Source: Rhytidiadelphus loreus
Lineage: Eukaryota > Streptophyta > Bryopsida > Hypnales > Hylocomiaceae
NCBI GenBank assembly: GCA_947034895.1
Contig: OX344764.1
Location: 69,297,348 to 69,361,347, forward strand
Length of the DNA: 64,000 nucleotides
Direction: 5' to 3'
Shown here: piece after piece, positions 45,579-57,199 of the stretch
Numbering within the stretch: position 1 is the first letter of the stretch
Layout of the letters: every line of letters starts with the position of its first letter
Notes under the pieces: generated by a model
Database searches by the model: none
Seen by the model: the letters and a program-made list of their open reading frames with translations, nothing else
What the model was told of the DNA's origin: nothing
Position numbers and translations under genes: made by a program

Positions 45579-48326
45579 AGTAAGTACACCTAAAATTGAT
45601 ATAATGATCAATTTAGTTGGATTTCTTTTATTATATTAAAAAAATTACGGGATGTTATTGGTAATCAATAGGAGATTCTAAATTCTTTTAGAATGCATTT
45701 TTTGGACATTGTATGAATAAACTATGAAGTGCTAGAAATAGGAATTACATAAACTAACTCTAGACTCTTATAAATAGTAGGAATACATAGTGGGCAAGAA
45801 TCTATAGATGTCGGTTTTAGAAAAGGTATTGGATTTAGATGTAGTTCCCTTAGTGCGTGGGATAGTGTTTCTACAACATTTGAGAGTAATTTTGCCTTAG
45901 TATCTTCAAACAAAAAGCAATACAAAAGTTGAACTTCAATGTTAAAAGTAGTTTATTAGAAATAAAGACTTATTTCTTCTTGGTTTTAATGAGTTTTGCC
46001 TCTCTATCAACAAATATTGAAATGCACCGGCTTTAAAGACATTCATATCGGAAAAAATAAATAGATCAACTATATATGTAAGTTCATCCATAAATTACTT
46101 TTTTTCACTTGTCATATATAGCATTATACTTCAATCTTATTTCTATTTTGCAAATGTTTTTATTTTGTGTTTTGGGTCAATTAACATAATGAAGAACAAA
46201 AAGTAGAAGAGTTTATTATCTACCTAAATAATTAGCAAATTCAAAAAAATTAAAATTTAAAGTTTGCAAATTTTGTTTGTCTTAAAATCAAACATGAATA
46301 TTAAAGTTTTAGGATATATTCCACACACCAGATTCATTTTCGTTATGGAATAAACCTTTTGTCAAAATTTCAAACCTTTTTAACACAATTTTAAAGGTAG
46401 GAATACCTTAGCTACACAAACTTTCTTTAATTTTTATTGGTTAGAAAGTCAATTTTTTTTATGCAATTATAAAGACACATTAGTCATTTACAATGGCTTG
46501 GAATAATTTGATCATCACAACCATTGTCAAATCCTTATCAAATCCTAATAATTTAGAGAGAGGTGAAGAAATACAAAAATATGCAACACAAAATAGGGGG
46601 CAATTTTTTACATTTATTCTTTATAGAGACAATGAGGAGGTCAATCCTCCTTAGCCATCTTCACCATGGCTTTCTTTCCATGTATGCTAAATAAGTTACT
46701 ATGTAACTTAAGGTGGACCTTCGTAAAATGACTACTTTTTGTTAATGGTCCTAGACAATTATTATTCCTCCAATCAAATTTTCATTGATTTTCTCGTTGG
46801 CAAGTGAAAGGAGATTCCAACCCTCCAAAGAATACAACATTTGGATGTCACCGCATGCAAAAGTTATGAAGGGTCAATTTTTCTTTGTTTCGGTTGGTAG
46901 TCACGTTCTAACTTCCACATAGGTACATATTGATTCTGGAGATGTACTTAGAGTGACGATGGCGGATTTGGGGTGGTGGGTGCCCACCTTAGATCAAGGC
47001 AGTAGTTTGGTCCATTGGTTGGTCGGACCTCAGCCAAAGGGCGGACCGAGTTTGGGATCAGTCCGTCATGTGGGTTCTTCGCCACCATTGAACCAAACGG
47101 GAGTGTCAGCATTGATGGCGCTACCATGAGTTGACACGTGTTATTTTGTACGCCCCCGCGCATGTTCAACACACGCACACGTTTGCACCATGCAACTCGG
47201 CCTGAAAAAGGACGAACGGACCCTATGACCGTGTGGTCAAACTTCAAAAATCATTGAATCTGTATGGTTGATTTTGTGACTAAATTTAAATGAATTTTTA
47301 AATTTTTTAAATTTTGCTGAGATGTAATGACGCGTCTTCTATACGACATAAAAATTTCAATTTTTTTTGGGTGAAAATTAGAAATTATAAAAAAATTATG
47401 AAAAAAATGGGAAAAAAAAATTCATATCAAATACAAAAATAAGCTTAAAAAATCTGAAAATTTATTCCTTGGGTGTACATTATGGTGTAGAACATCATGG
47501 TGTAGACCAAATTCCAATGTCTTACTATAATAAATAAAAATTGGTAAACCATGGAAATAGATCCAAAGTTCAAATGGTCATAAAATGTGGAATTTTTGGA
47601 ATTTTCAAATTGGAATAGAAATTATATTTAGTAAGCTTCATTTCATTAGTTGGTCTTTAATTTCAAAAATATTGATTTTAATGGCTAAAATATAAATGAA
47701 GAACAAGTTGGTAGGAGTTGCCAAATACACTTGAAAGACATCTTTTGTGACCCGTGGATTTGGCATCCTCTTCTCTAAATTAATATTCTTTAGTTTATCA
47801 ATTAGGAATTGTCCACCACCTGAAGTTGTACACATATCGTCAAAATAAGATGAAAATCATCTATTTTGAGAATATTAGGCATTATTTGACCATCTATCAC
47901 TTACTAAATGGCTACTTGAGAGTTTCAAGGTTAATAGTGTGAAATTTAAAATGACTAGGATCTACACATTTTAAGGGTCCATTTGGGCACACATAAGGTA
48001 CTTGTACATAATTGTGACTTCTTTCTTATAATTGAATCCTAGATATTCTTGCCTAAAATGTACAACGTTTGTTCAATCATGAGACCCATCAACTCCATAT
48101 AAATCCTTTTGACTACCAATAATATCTAGCAAATTATTTTTTAGTTGAATAGTAGCTAGCAACTATACTCAAACTCAAATTATGACAACTTCAAATGATT
48201 TTTCTTTATCTTAAGAGTTAGGAGTTGAAACACAACATGCTAGTTTTATAACTCATTAGAGTCTTTAAAGCATCCAACGAATGACCTTAATTGGGGGTTT
48301 ATATAGAACCAAAAAATGCATTTATT
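45579..48326. other. AT-rich intergenic DNA with one GC-rich island
   Basis: No gene recognised. The stretch 46950-47240 is GC-rich against its surroundings. It has an open minus-strand frame of 99 codons (46948-47247) containing GSVRPFSGRVAWCKRVRVLN, which I cannot assign; a decayed gene or transposon fragment is possible. A CACAAAATAGGGGGCAA word near 46587 recurs near 17220 and, modified, near 17819. Confidence 0.35.
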
Positions 48327-49160
48327 GGGTGTAAGTACGCTACGCCTAAGCAGTTTTGGCAAAACTGAATTGTACTTTTCTGTACTTAAAATACAAAATT
48401 GTACTTTTTGCACTTGGATTTAGGGTTGATGTTTGTGACTTCTGAGTGATTGTGAGGGAGGAATTAAGTGTTGGAGATCAACCAATAAGTATATTAGAGG
48501 CTAACAAAAAGTGCCAGTGAGATCCAAAGTCGAGCATTTATGAAATATTTGTACTTAAAAATTTTAAATTGTACTAAAATTACTTTTTGTACCCAAAAGC
48601 GCCACAAAGTACTTGATAAAAAATTAATTTTTTTCTTAATTCAACTCCAGAGACCAGGGATCTTCTAATGTGGTCAGGAAGCCAATCTTTAACTAGCTAC
48701 TGCCATTATGAATTTTGGATCCGATTGCAAAAAGCTGGATTTTTCTACTAGATATCCACTACAAAAGATAACTCATTGATTTCTAAGATTTTTGCCAGAA
48801 ATGAGCTGTTAACATTAAATTGAGAGAAAATTCCAGGACATCGTTTTTCTTTATCTTCTTTGCCAAAAAAAATTCAGTACTTTTCACTTTATGTGTCCAA
48901 AAGATATTTGTACTTTTATCTGAATTTGTGCCCTGTGACATAAAGTGATGGTTCAAAAAGTACAAATTTCTCACTTTCAACTTAGTTATTCAAGAAACCA
49001 ATGATGCCCACAGATTTTTCACTTGTATATTGTTTAGAAAACCAAAAAAAATATGGAGAAAAAAGCTTCTAAGTTCAAGCAATAACAAGTTCAAAATCAT
49101 TATGTCATGAAAAATTGCTTTGTGACTCAAAAAAGTACAGGGTATAGCATACTTATACCC
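48327..49160. mobile_element. Non-autonomous element with 20-base terminal repeats and TATT duplication
   Basis: The left end GGGTGTAAGTACGCTACGCC is nearly the inverse of the right end GGGTATAGCATACTTATACCC (16 of the first 20 positions match as terminal repeats). TATT lies directly outside both ends (48323-48326, 49161-49164). The interior has many scattered copies of GTACTT/AAGTAC words and no coding frame. The superfamily is not clear from a 4-base duplication. Confidence 0.6.
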
Positions 49161-49164
49161 TATT

Positions 49165-49956
49165 CATCTAATTTTTCAATCATTTTTTGTCAACTACCTT
49201 TGCGATAGGGTCCAATCTAATAGGGTTTATTTAATGCAATAACTTTGAAATGATTTTACATGCTTATAATAGATTTGTCTTTATTTCAACAAATTATACA
49301 GACTATCCTCTTAGTACACGTTGTGCTCATTTATCAAATTCACACAATTTGTAATATATTTAAATGTAGTACATGCAAAAATAATACAATATTTTGAAGG
49401 ATTAGAAATTGCACACAACAATTTCAACCTGTTGTTCAAATAACTTTTTCACTCATCCAAACTAATACTTGAATCTTTATAATACAATCCTCATTATGAC
49501 CAATAATTTGAAGAAAAAAGACAAATCTATTATACTAATTGTGTAGTGTCATGACCTATGCTATGAATCTTATCACAAAATCCATTACATTTTCATCTTG
49601 GAGAAATATCATCCAATTTCATCGACCATTCATGATGAAAACTTAGAGCACAACGAGTGAGTGTTCTTCCTCGATGCAAGCGCAACAATTCATTGCAATT
49701 TGAAGTTGCTAGTAATTAGTATGTGCAAAGGTAGACTATTGGAAAAAGTTTGAAAAATTTAAAAATGGATCCCCGTGTACCCAATTATATAAGAAATGCA
49801 TGTACCTTACATTTGTCTTGCTCATTATCCTTTTTCCTTGATAAAATGGCCAACAGCCACGTAGCATTTTTGCTAAAGGATCATTTTTGCCATCCAAATT
49901 TCAAGCACAACTGCAAAACCAAAAGAAAACAGGAAACAGACTCGAACAGAACTTAG
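49165..49956. other. AT-rich intergenic DNA
   Basis: Nothing supported in this stretch beyond short chance frames. Confidence 0.4.
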
Positions 49957-51468
49957 TTAACCCCTAAATGTTAGAGACTGTGTTCTCACCAAAATTGCTC
50001 CAAAACTGTCATTTCTAGGACAAGTATCAAATTTTAGGAAAAAAATATTTTTAGAAACATAGAACCGTAGGATCTTGTAGTATACTGGTTTGAGAAGATG
50101 TGGAAAAAATTTCAGGATTTTCCACCTTGTAGATTGCAAGATATTAACATTTGAAGTGACAAAAATCTTTTTGGAGGTCCTGTAAAAATACTGGCAGCTG
50201 CACTTCATAAGGTCACATTTGTTTGAAAAAATGTTCAAAATAGTGGTTACTCTTTGGATTTTTTCTTCAAGGCAAGTTGTCTACATGCTTGAAAATTTTC
50301 AGACTATTTGAAATTGTACAACATATAGGAAAAAAATAGTAAGTAGAAAGAAGTAGAGAATGTTAAAAAATACAAAATTGTTAACAATTTACTTGTGAAA
50401 TTGAAAAATGTCAATCCCAATGGATTGTACCAACCGTGATTGATGAGATGAAAGTTATGAGAAGTTTTAGTTTGTAGATAGTTATAGAATCTCCACTCTA
50501 AAATAAACTTTGAAGTCCTTTATTTAACTCAATTTGGGTGGTTATGGGTCAATCCCAATGGTTGTACCAACCGTGATCGGTTTTGGGTGGTTATGGGTCT
50601 ATAGTCTACTAGCAATAAAAAATATACACCTAATGTTTTTATTTTTTTCCAAAAATATTTAAAATTGAGTCAAATAAAGGACTTCAAAGTTTATTTTAGA
50701 GTAGAGATTCCATATACACCCACAAACTAACCCAAACTAAAATTCCTCATAACTTTAATCTCATTAATCAAAATGAAATGATTCAAAGCCTACCACATAT
50801 ATATAAATCTAGAGAATCAATTTCAAATTTTTATTTTTTTTAAAAGTGATTTTTCAAAGAAGTTTTTTTTCTTGCTCAGGTTGCCCGCCGAACACCGAAA
50901 ATTACATTCATGCAATAACTTTTGAACCAAGAGGGGCACAGGAGGGGCACATATTTTTTAGAGGTGTACGTTTGTATCAAGAATCAAAACCAAGTGGAAT
51001 AATAATTTTTCGATTAAAACTGTAATTTTTGTGAAGTTTTGAAGTGGTATGCCTTGAAATTACAAAACCGCCTGTAGACTATAGATCCATAACCACCCAA
51101 ATCAAGTACAAAATATTCACCATTAATGGAGTGACACATCATCCCTTGTTGTCATAAAAAATTAGATTTGATCATAGAATGCTTTAATTTATTTTATAGG
51201 AAGAATGGATTTGGATGTTTTTTGGACGGAATTGGACTCAAAGTTAGGTGACGGAATTGGGCTAGCCTACTTGTTGAATTGGGAAACAAACGGTAATGGG
51301 TTGGTTTACCTTAGTAAAAAATTATGAAAATTGTTAGGCCTTAAAGTTACTCCTTGGGCACATGTTGTATGGAAATTTCAAAGAAAAAAAAAAAAAAATT
51401 CATTCATAGTGAACTGCCCCAAAATCACTATGTTGGCAAAAAACAGTGTTTGGTCCCTTAGGGGTTAA
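49957..51468 (+). mobile_element. Family A subfamily II copy 5, enlarged by inverted duplication and an insertion
   Basis: Ends TTAACCCCTAAATGTTAGAG and GGTCCCTTAGGGGTTAA with TTAA at both edges. It is collinear with 29677-30629 but about 560 bases longer. One extra segment (about 50426-50620) contains an inverse copy of the element's own interior at about 50665-50765 (for example AAATAAACTTTGAAGTCC against its inverse). The other (about 50930-51327) carries GACTATAGATCCATAACCACCC, an inverse of the GGGTGGTTATGGGTCTATAG block near 50584, and a stretch related to 39640-39750. Confidence 0.7.
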
Positions 51469-53064
51469 TTTAGCCACTGAACTATGGCCACACAACTGTA
51501 TGAGAACTAACCACGTCATCTCCGTCCACATGGCACTATCATTTTACCTGTGATCACTTTCCACATAAGCTTCTACATATATTCATCAATTGAAATCCAA
51601 GAAAGTGACATTTGTCAACTTCCGGTTGGTTTTAACCCTTCGAAATGTGACATGGAAATTATTTCAGACCCTGGCCATCACTTCAGTTCCTCGTGCAATG
51701 CAGGGATAAGTTTATCATTGAAAATGGAGCGTCATGATGATGCCTTTTCACTTCATCGTGGGTTTCCTTGCTGAGGAGGTTTTCTTCTCACTCGCCCATG
51801 CCGGACTTTTTTCGTGCAAAACATTTCTACTACAACGTGAACTAGCTTTATTAGATGTTTCATCAAAAGCTCAACCGAGAGAGATTTGTAACAAAACAAG
51901 TCAATGAATGGCCAGGATTTGAACCCGGCATCACATTCTTGTGAATGGAATGGAAGGTGATGTGTAGCTCAATGATCTTCACGCTTGAGATTCTCATTGA
52001 AAAAAAAGATACCTTACGGTAAGTTGGCTTATGATACTCCCCCACTGAATCTGTTGAGTATACACATCCCCGTTTTTCTGGAGTTCATTTACAAAGTAGT
52101 TGCAGATCACACAAATTGTGTTTTTGAAGGGACAGTTACACTTGATTTTTGGAATGAAATGAAAAAAAGACTCCTGAACAGTTCCACGTGACGCGTCACA
52201 AGTTCGGTTGTGGAATTGAGATTACGACATACCACGGGTTTTTCGAAATGCGTTGAATTACATCGTACCATATAAACTCTCCCCAGCTTGAAGCCTTACA
52301 ATGGGTGTCAGTGAAAACAAATCCTTTTGACCTAGACTTGAACCCAAAAGAGAGTGCAAATGAGCCTTCACGTACTGATGCATTTGTAAGAGCTTTACAC
52401 CGACTTCCACTATCTGAACGTGGGAAATAATTACTTGTCACTTTAATTCACTTGGCACCAGATTCTTCTTTTTAGAATCTAGTGAACCATGCAGAAATCT
52501 GGAAATTGGCCCAACTTTACTGTAGGCGAAAGGTGCATTCGAGGAAAAAAATTTCTGGAAAAGAGCTTTTCTAAACTTGAGAAACAGAAGAAAAGGCGAG
52601 GCTATAGAAATAATCTGCACAAAGCGGTTTGCAACCTGAGAACTAGAATATGTCATCTGCAGTAGTAACACACATCGAGTTCAGCAAACTGGATCAAGAG
52701 GAGTTGACAAGAAAAACACGACTCTTTGGTCAAAAATCCAAAAGTGTTATAGGTTTTGCAGGCACGAAAGAAAGTAGGTTTCCCTGCATTGTGCCTTAGT
52801 TGCAGGGATTTCTCAACTACCAATGTTTCCATCTCACCCTGCAGCGAAGGCAAGCAGAGCAGAGCTGGAAGGGATACGTGACAATCCATGTGCACAACTA
52901 TTGACCAAAAAACGGTGCCTACGCAGGAACTCAGGTCCTTGGCAAACCAAACCAATAAAATTTCAAAATCGAGAGTAATCTCATTCCATAACTCGATTCC
53001 AATGCGTTTTTACGCCTATTGGAAGAGGAAGAGATTCACCCAAATGCAGAGTCACATTACCATT
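51469..53064. other. Costars 3' flank, no intact gene
   Basis: Moderate-GC sequence downstream of the minus-strand Costars gene. Three abutting minus-strand frames (52955-52653, 52671-52438 and 52441-52196) have fairly coding-like composition but no recognised family. They could be part of a 3' UTR or a decayed gene. Confidence 0.3.
51885..51995 (-). repeat. Possible tRNA-related SINE
   Basis: On the minus strand, GCCGGGTTCAAATCCTGGC (about 51911-51929) contains an exact Pol III B-box, GGTTCAAATCC, set in a T-arm-like stem. An upstream GATCATTGAGCTACACATC could be an eroded D-arm/A-box. There is no full tRNA fold, so this is a tRNA-like relic rather than a tRNA gene. Confidence 0.35.
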
Positions 53065-53932
53065 CTATTTAACCACAGGAGTAGCCACAGGAGCAACCAC
53101 ATCAGCCTTCTTGCCATCCTTGAGCTCCACGGGAGCCGTCACCTCTTCGGTTGGCTTCACAGCATCGACAGCCACAACCTCCTTCGGCTTCACAAGCACA
53201 ATGTCCACATTGTCGTGCACCCCTTGAAACAGCATCTCCGCATCGAAGGTCACGAGCTTCCTCTTCTTGGCAGCCCGCAACGTTCCAACCAACGCCTCGA
53301 AGATGTTGGCACACCGGTCATCGTGGAACAACGTCCCAAACTTCACCTGCAAATGCAAAGATCAAAATCTGAATCACACGAATGCGGATAGATCATAAAC
53401 TAGGACTTTAAAACCAGTGAGAGATTTCCAAGTTAATCTTAATTAGGACAGCAATTCATCATCCTTCACATATTGCTTACCTTACAAGTCACCTAAGGAA
53501 AACGCTTCCCGAGAATTAAAATTCAAGAATGTTGCATCACCGAGGATGAACTGAACATCACCAGCCAAACTCGCCAGCCAAAACGGCGACCCTACATTAC
53601 CGATACAACATTGCGTGGAGAAGCCCTAACCAATCAAAACGAAGACCTAACCCTAATTCAGACACACGACGACCATGAAGAAAACTCCTCGAGACGCTAC
53701 ATCTCATGAAACAGACCTTGAAAGACTGTGTTGCACAATGTGGTGACACAATGTGCACAAGAGAAACCTCGATACAAAGAAAACAACAATAACAACAACA
53801 TGAACCGACCAAAACCTCCAATAAGTAATGCACCCAAGTATTCACCGTGATGGATCCATCGTCGTTCTTCGTGCCAAGACGACCGATCTCGGTCTTGAGG
53901 CGCTCAATTTCTTGGTCCACATTCATTGTCAT
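53065..53932 (-). CDS. Costars-family protein, ABRACL-like (2 coding exons, complete)
   Basis: Exons 53932-53846 and 53346-53065 join at a GTG boundary into 122 residues. The Costars domain runs from NVDQEIERLKTEIGRLGTKN through FGTLFHDDRCANIFEALVGT and LRAAKKRKLVTFDAEMLFQG to VHDNVDIVLVK. The family is small (about 80-95 residues in plants and animals), folds as a winged helix and is linked to actin dynamics in Dictyostelium; the plant role is not established. Here a tail of about 40 residues rich in Val, Pro, Ala and Lys follows the domain, making this copy longer than usual. The first ATG (53932) gives MTMNVDQ; the second (53926) gives the start usual for the family. A splice acceptor (CTGCTTTCAG, ending at 53956) just upstream suggests an intron in the 5' UTR. 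Confidence 0.93.
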
Positions 53933-54479
53933 CTCAAAACCCTGTCTCTCGAGCTCTGAAAGCAGCAGCAAAACAGTGAGCACTTCCAAACACTTTAAAT
54001 CTTCAACGCTTCAACACTATACGCCAATGTCTGAAAATCGGAAGAGGCAGATACATCAATCAACTAACTTATCTCAAAGCGAATGGAGAGCTTGGTAGTT
54101 ATTGAATCCCAAATCTCCAAAAATCACATCAAGTGAGAGACGATATTTTTTAGTCCTCCATCAATGGGCGAATCTCTGACATATCCTTGTACTGAAGATA
54201 GTATCCGAGGCAGCGAGCGTTGGCTAAGTTCAGTTCGTAGTCAATGGTCAACAATAATGCCCAAACCCGCGGACGGTTCCACAAGTACAGTACTGTACAA
54301 ATTTTGTGTGGAGAGCATGTGCAGAGCATTCAATGCTGATTGCTTCCATTCCGGCGCTTCATCCGCCATGATTGCCGGAAGCTTCGAAATCCTAGATATT
54401 CAATTCTTCTGCATCCGTGCAGTTGTCCCTCTTTTCGTCATAGCTTGTTGCTTTTCGAGTAACTTATTTTGACGCTGGA

Positions 54480-55065
54480 GTTCAGTTTCTCATGCGGCAG
54501 TGCTGTAACTTGCTGCTGATGCTTAGGTCTGCTGATCTGGTGGATTCCATCCTATTGTAGTGTTTTACAAGAAAATTTAGGGTCATGCCTCGTTTTGGGC
54601 CTGTGAATTCGGACGTTAATACTGCATCTGTCGTAGCATTTCTGCAACTTGCTGGTGCTGCTCTGATCCATTTCCATCCTTTAATTTCTTCCCCTCATGG
54701 TGTTGCATACGGAGTGTTAGGGTTATGCCTCGTTTGGGGTCTATGGAGACGAACTTATACCTAGGAATTGGGACTTTATTACTGCATTTGTTGTAGCGTC
54801 AGGAGATTGCCGTCTCTGCAATTGCTCTGATCCTTTTCCTTTTCTTTTAGTTTCTTCCATTATGGTGTTGTACAGTACAGGAAGATTTAGGGTTATGCCT
54901 TGTTTGGGGACTTTATTACTGCATTTGTTGTAGCATCAGGACTCAGAAGAGTGCCGTCTCTGCAACTTGCTGGTGCTGCTCTGATCCTTTTTCTATTCTT
55001 TAATTTCTTCCATTATGGTGTTGCACAGTAGAGGAAGATTGGCTACGCTTTTTAATTGGGACTTT
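54480..55065. repeat. Tandem repeat upstream of Costars, about four units
   Basis: Degenerate units of about 120-190 bases recur from about 54500 to 55060. Shared words are GTTATGCCT(C/T)GTTT(G)GGG, GGGACTTTATTACTGCATTT, GTTGTAGC(G/A)TCAGGA, GCAACTTGCTGGTGCTGCTC and TTCTTCCATTATGGTGTTG. The order of blocks is conserved, so it is a true tandem array with deletions. It lies in the 5' region of the minus-strand Costars gene. Confidence 0.7.
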
Positions 55066-55494
55066 TACTACTTCTCGTGTATTTGTTTCAGCACCAGGAA
55101 AGTGTTGGGTGAAGTGTTGATTCGTCTATGAAACTGTATGATGAAGTCGCCATGCTGAGTTCTAACTAGAAGCAGCGAGTACATAGGGCAATGTCACCGC
55201 ATGGAATAGTTCGCAGAGATTGAAAAGGATCCAGAAGTCCAAATTGGGTCTCATGTTAATCTTTGCGTTTTTGAGTACTTCGTATGGGGACTTCTGTTGT
55301 TCAATTTTATTTATTATTTGATCAACACATGCAGTGTGCTTCACGAACTCCGGTGCTAAGAATTTCATATGTGAGATCTAATATTCTCACAATCAGCGAT
55401 CAATCGAATTGGTAATTGAAAACCGTGAATCCTTGGTGAATCCCTTGTTTTGGTAACATATTTGCAGGTCTAGTTGTATATGATCTTGGCTATG

Positions 55495-56215
55495 GAAGAT
55501 TTGCACCTCTGTGAAGCTGTGAATGGTTCTTGCGGGGTAGTTTTTTTTTCCCCTTTTCCCGTTAACAAGCTTTGCTACTAGATATTGATTCTTGTTTTGT
55601 CTTTTCGTTAGTGCACTTGTTGCAGTGAAATAGACGCATTTGCTGACCTGTTCACTGCAGCAAAAGGCAAATCAAAACTTGCTGTCAAGCAGTAAGGCTT
55701 GTTTTAGAGGAGGATTGTTCATTTGAAGCTAAAATATTGGAATGATGACCAGCCTGATCCTTGGGTTCCACAACCATCCTTCTGCTTTTGGGAACGTAAG
55801 TAATTACACCTAATTGTGACACTTTCAGCATTGCGCGTAGTTTCTGGAACCTTATTACAATGTCCAGATTTTTAAACACTCTTGTCAGAAATTCAAGACG
55901 ATTCCAATGCACCAAAGAGTGCATTATTTGGATCACATGTAATTATTTTCGGTTCGAAAGTTTTGTTGGTGGATGATCTGGAATCCACACAAGTTCTGAT
56001 GTTGAGGTGGTTAACATTCTCAAAACCAATATGTAGTGGTCGCTCAAAATTTTGGATTGTTGCATTTAGGTAGTTGTTTCAATGAGATCCGCTTACCTCA
56101 GTAATTTGCTGATTCTGTGCAGTTAGTAGTGCACTGCTCTGAAGCTGAAGCTGGAGAAACTCCAGCAGGGATCCTAGATGATGAGGTTCCCACGCAGATA
56201 AGCGTTTTTGTATGC
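55495..56215 (+). pseudogene. Coding-like fragments of an unrecognised gene
   Basis: Several pieces read like protein on the plus strand, some next to splice-like sites. They are MEDLHLCEAVNGSCG from 55492; EIDAFADLFTAAKGKSKLAV from about 55628, after TTGCAG and ending at a stop near 55695; KLKYWNDDQPDPWVPQPSFC from about 55727, followed by GTAAGT at 55796; an open stretch from 55882 containing HVIIFGSKVLLVDDLESTQV; and LVVHCSEAEAGETPAGILDD after GTGCAG near 56122. Frames do not join cleanly: two pieces are separated by too short a gap for an intron, and stops intervene. I cannot name the family. It is either a decayed gene or one whose exon structure I have not solved. Confidence 0.4.
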
Positions 56216-57199
56216 TTCTAATTTTCGTATTCAAGTACTAGAAATTGGGATTTTCAAGGTCTCAGATGGGTTTTGTTTTTTGTACCTGTAGTGACACCTC
56301 ATAAGTGTAAAATCGAGGACGGGCATAGATCTGAGATTGCAGATGAGTGTCTCGAACCACTCCAGTTCTAGAAAGTTGTCTTGAAATGCTCTGGTTCTGG
56401 AATGCTCTGATTCTGGTTCCTAGTTGAAAACATTTTTCCGATTGTGCTAATTTTGTGAAGTTATTCTAATGTCTCAAATGTGACCATTGAACCAACATTC
56501 CTGCACCTCAACTCCTTCGTACATTGCCGGTTTCAATTCTAGTTGGCACATTGGTATCCAAAGTTTTATAAGTGACTGTCAGTTTCATGGATTTGAGGAC
56601 TCTTATGGAAACCTTTGAGAGTGTTGCATTTGAGTTGAGACATGGTGTTGGAGCGTTGATGTGACCAGATCTATTTGTATTAGCTGACTTTGCTTCATTC
56701 TTAGGTTGAAAACACATTTCAAAAGCCACCCCTGTTGTGCCACTATGTATTGGTGGTTTACATTTCGAAGTTTCAAATGTAATCTACTAGTACATGGTGT
56801 CTACAAATTGTCATAAATAGTCACATGGTAAAAATAGTGTTTTTTAACTATACTTCACTTTTGACTCTTTTTCTCTCACTATATGCATCAATTTCTTCTT
56901 TTATCAGCCTTGAGCAAATAGAAACCAAGCAAGCAACATCTAGTCCATCTCATCTACATTGATCACTATTGACATTCGGTTTGCATGGGTCAACAATGTT
57001 ATGAAATCTAGTGAATTTCACAAGTAGTTCATTTTAGACATGCCTAGGATGTAATGAACTTCTTGTCCAACTTCATGCTATAAGGAATGATAAATATTAA
57101 AATTAATTGATTAGTTTCTTCTATTCATATCAATCTTTTGAATTAGATTCTTTTCCAAATTGTGATTTTGGTTTCAACTTTGCAACTTGGAGTTGTAAT
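56216..57199. other. Intergenic DNA, no gene seen
   Basis: Short chance frames only; AT content rises toward the right. Confidence 0.4.

Noticed and set aside
51905..51975. Functional tRNA gene
   Set aside because: Only a T-arm/B-box is present; no acceptor stem, anticodon arm or correct A-box spacing could be found.
52888..53391. 167-codon plus-strand frame over the Costars exon
   Set aside because: It is the antisense shadow of Costars exon 2, whose minus-strand translation matches a known family.
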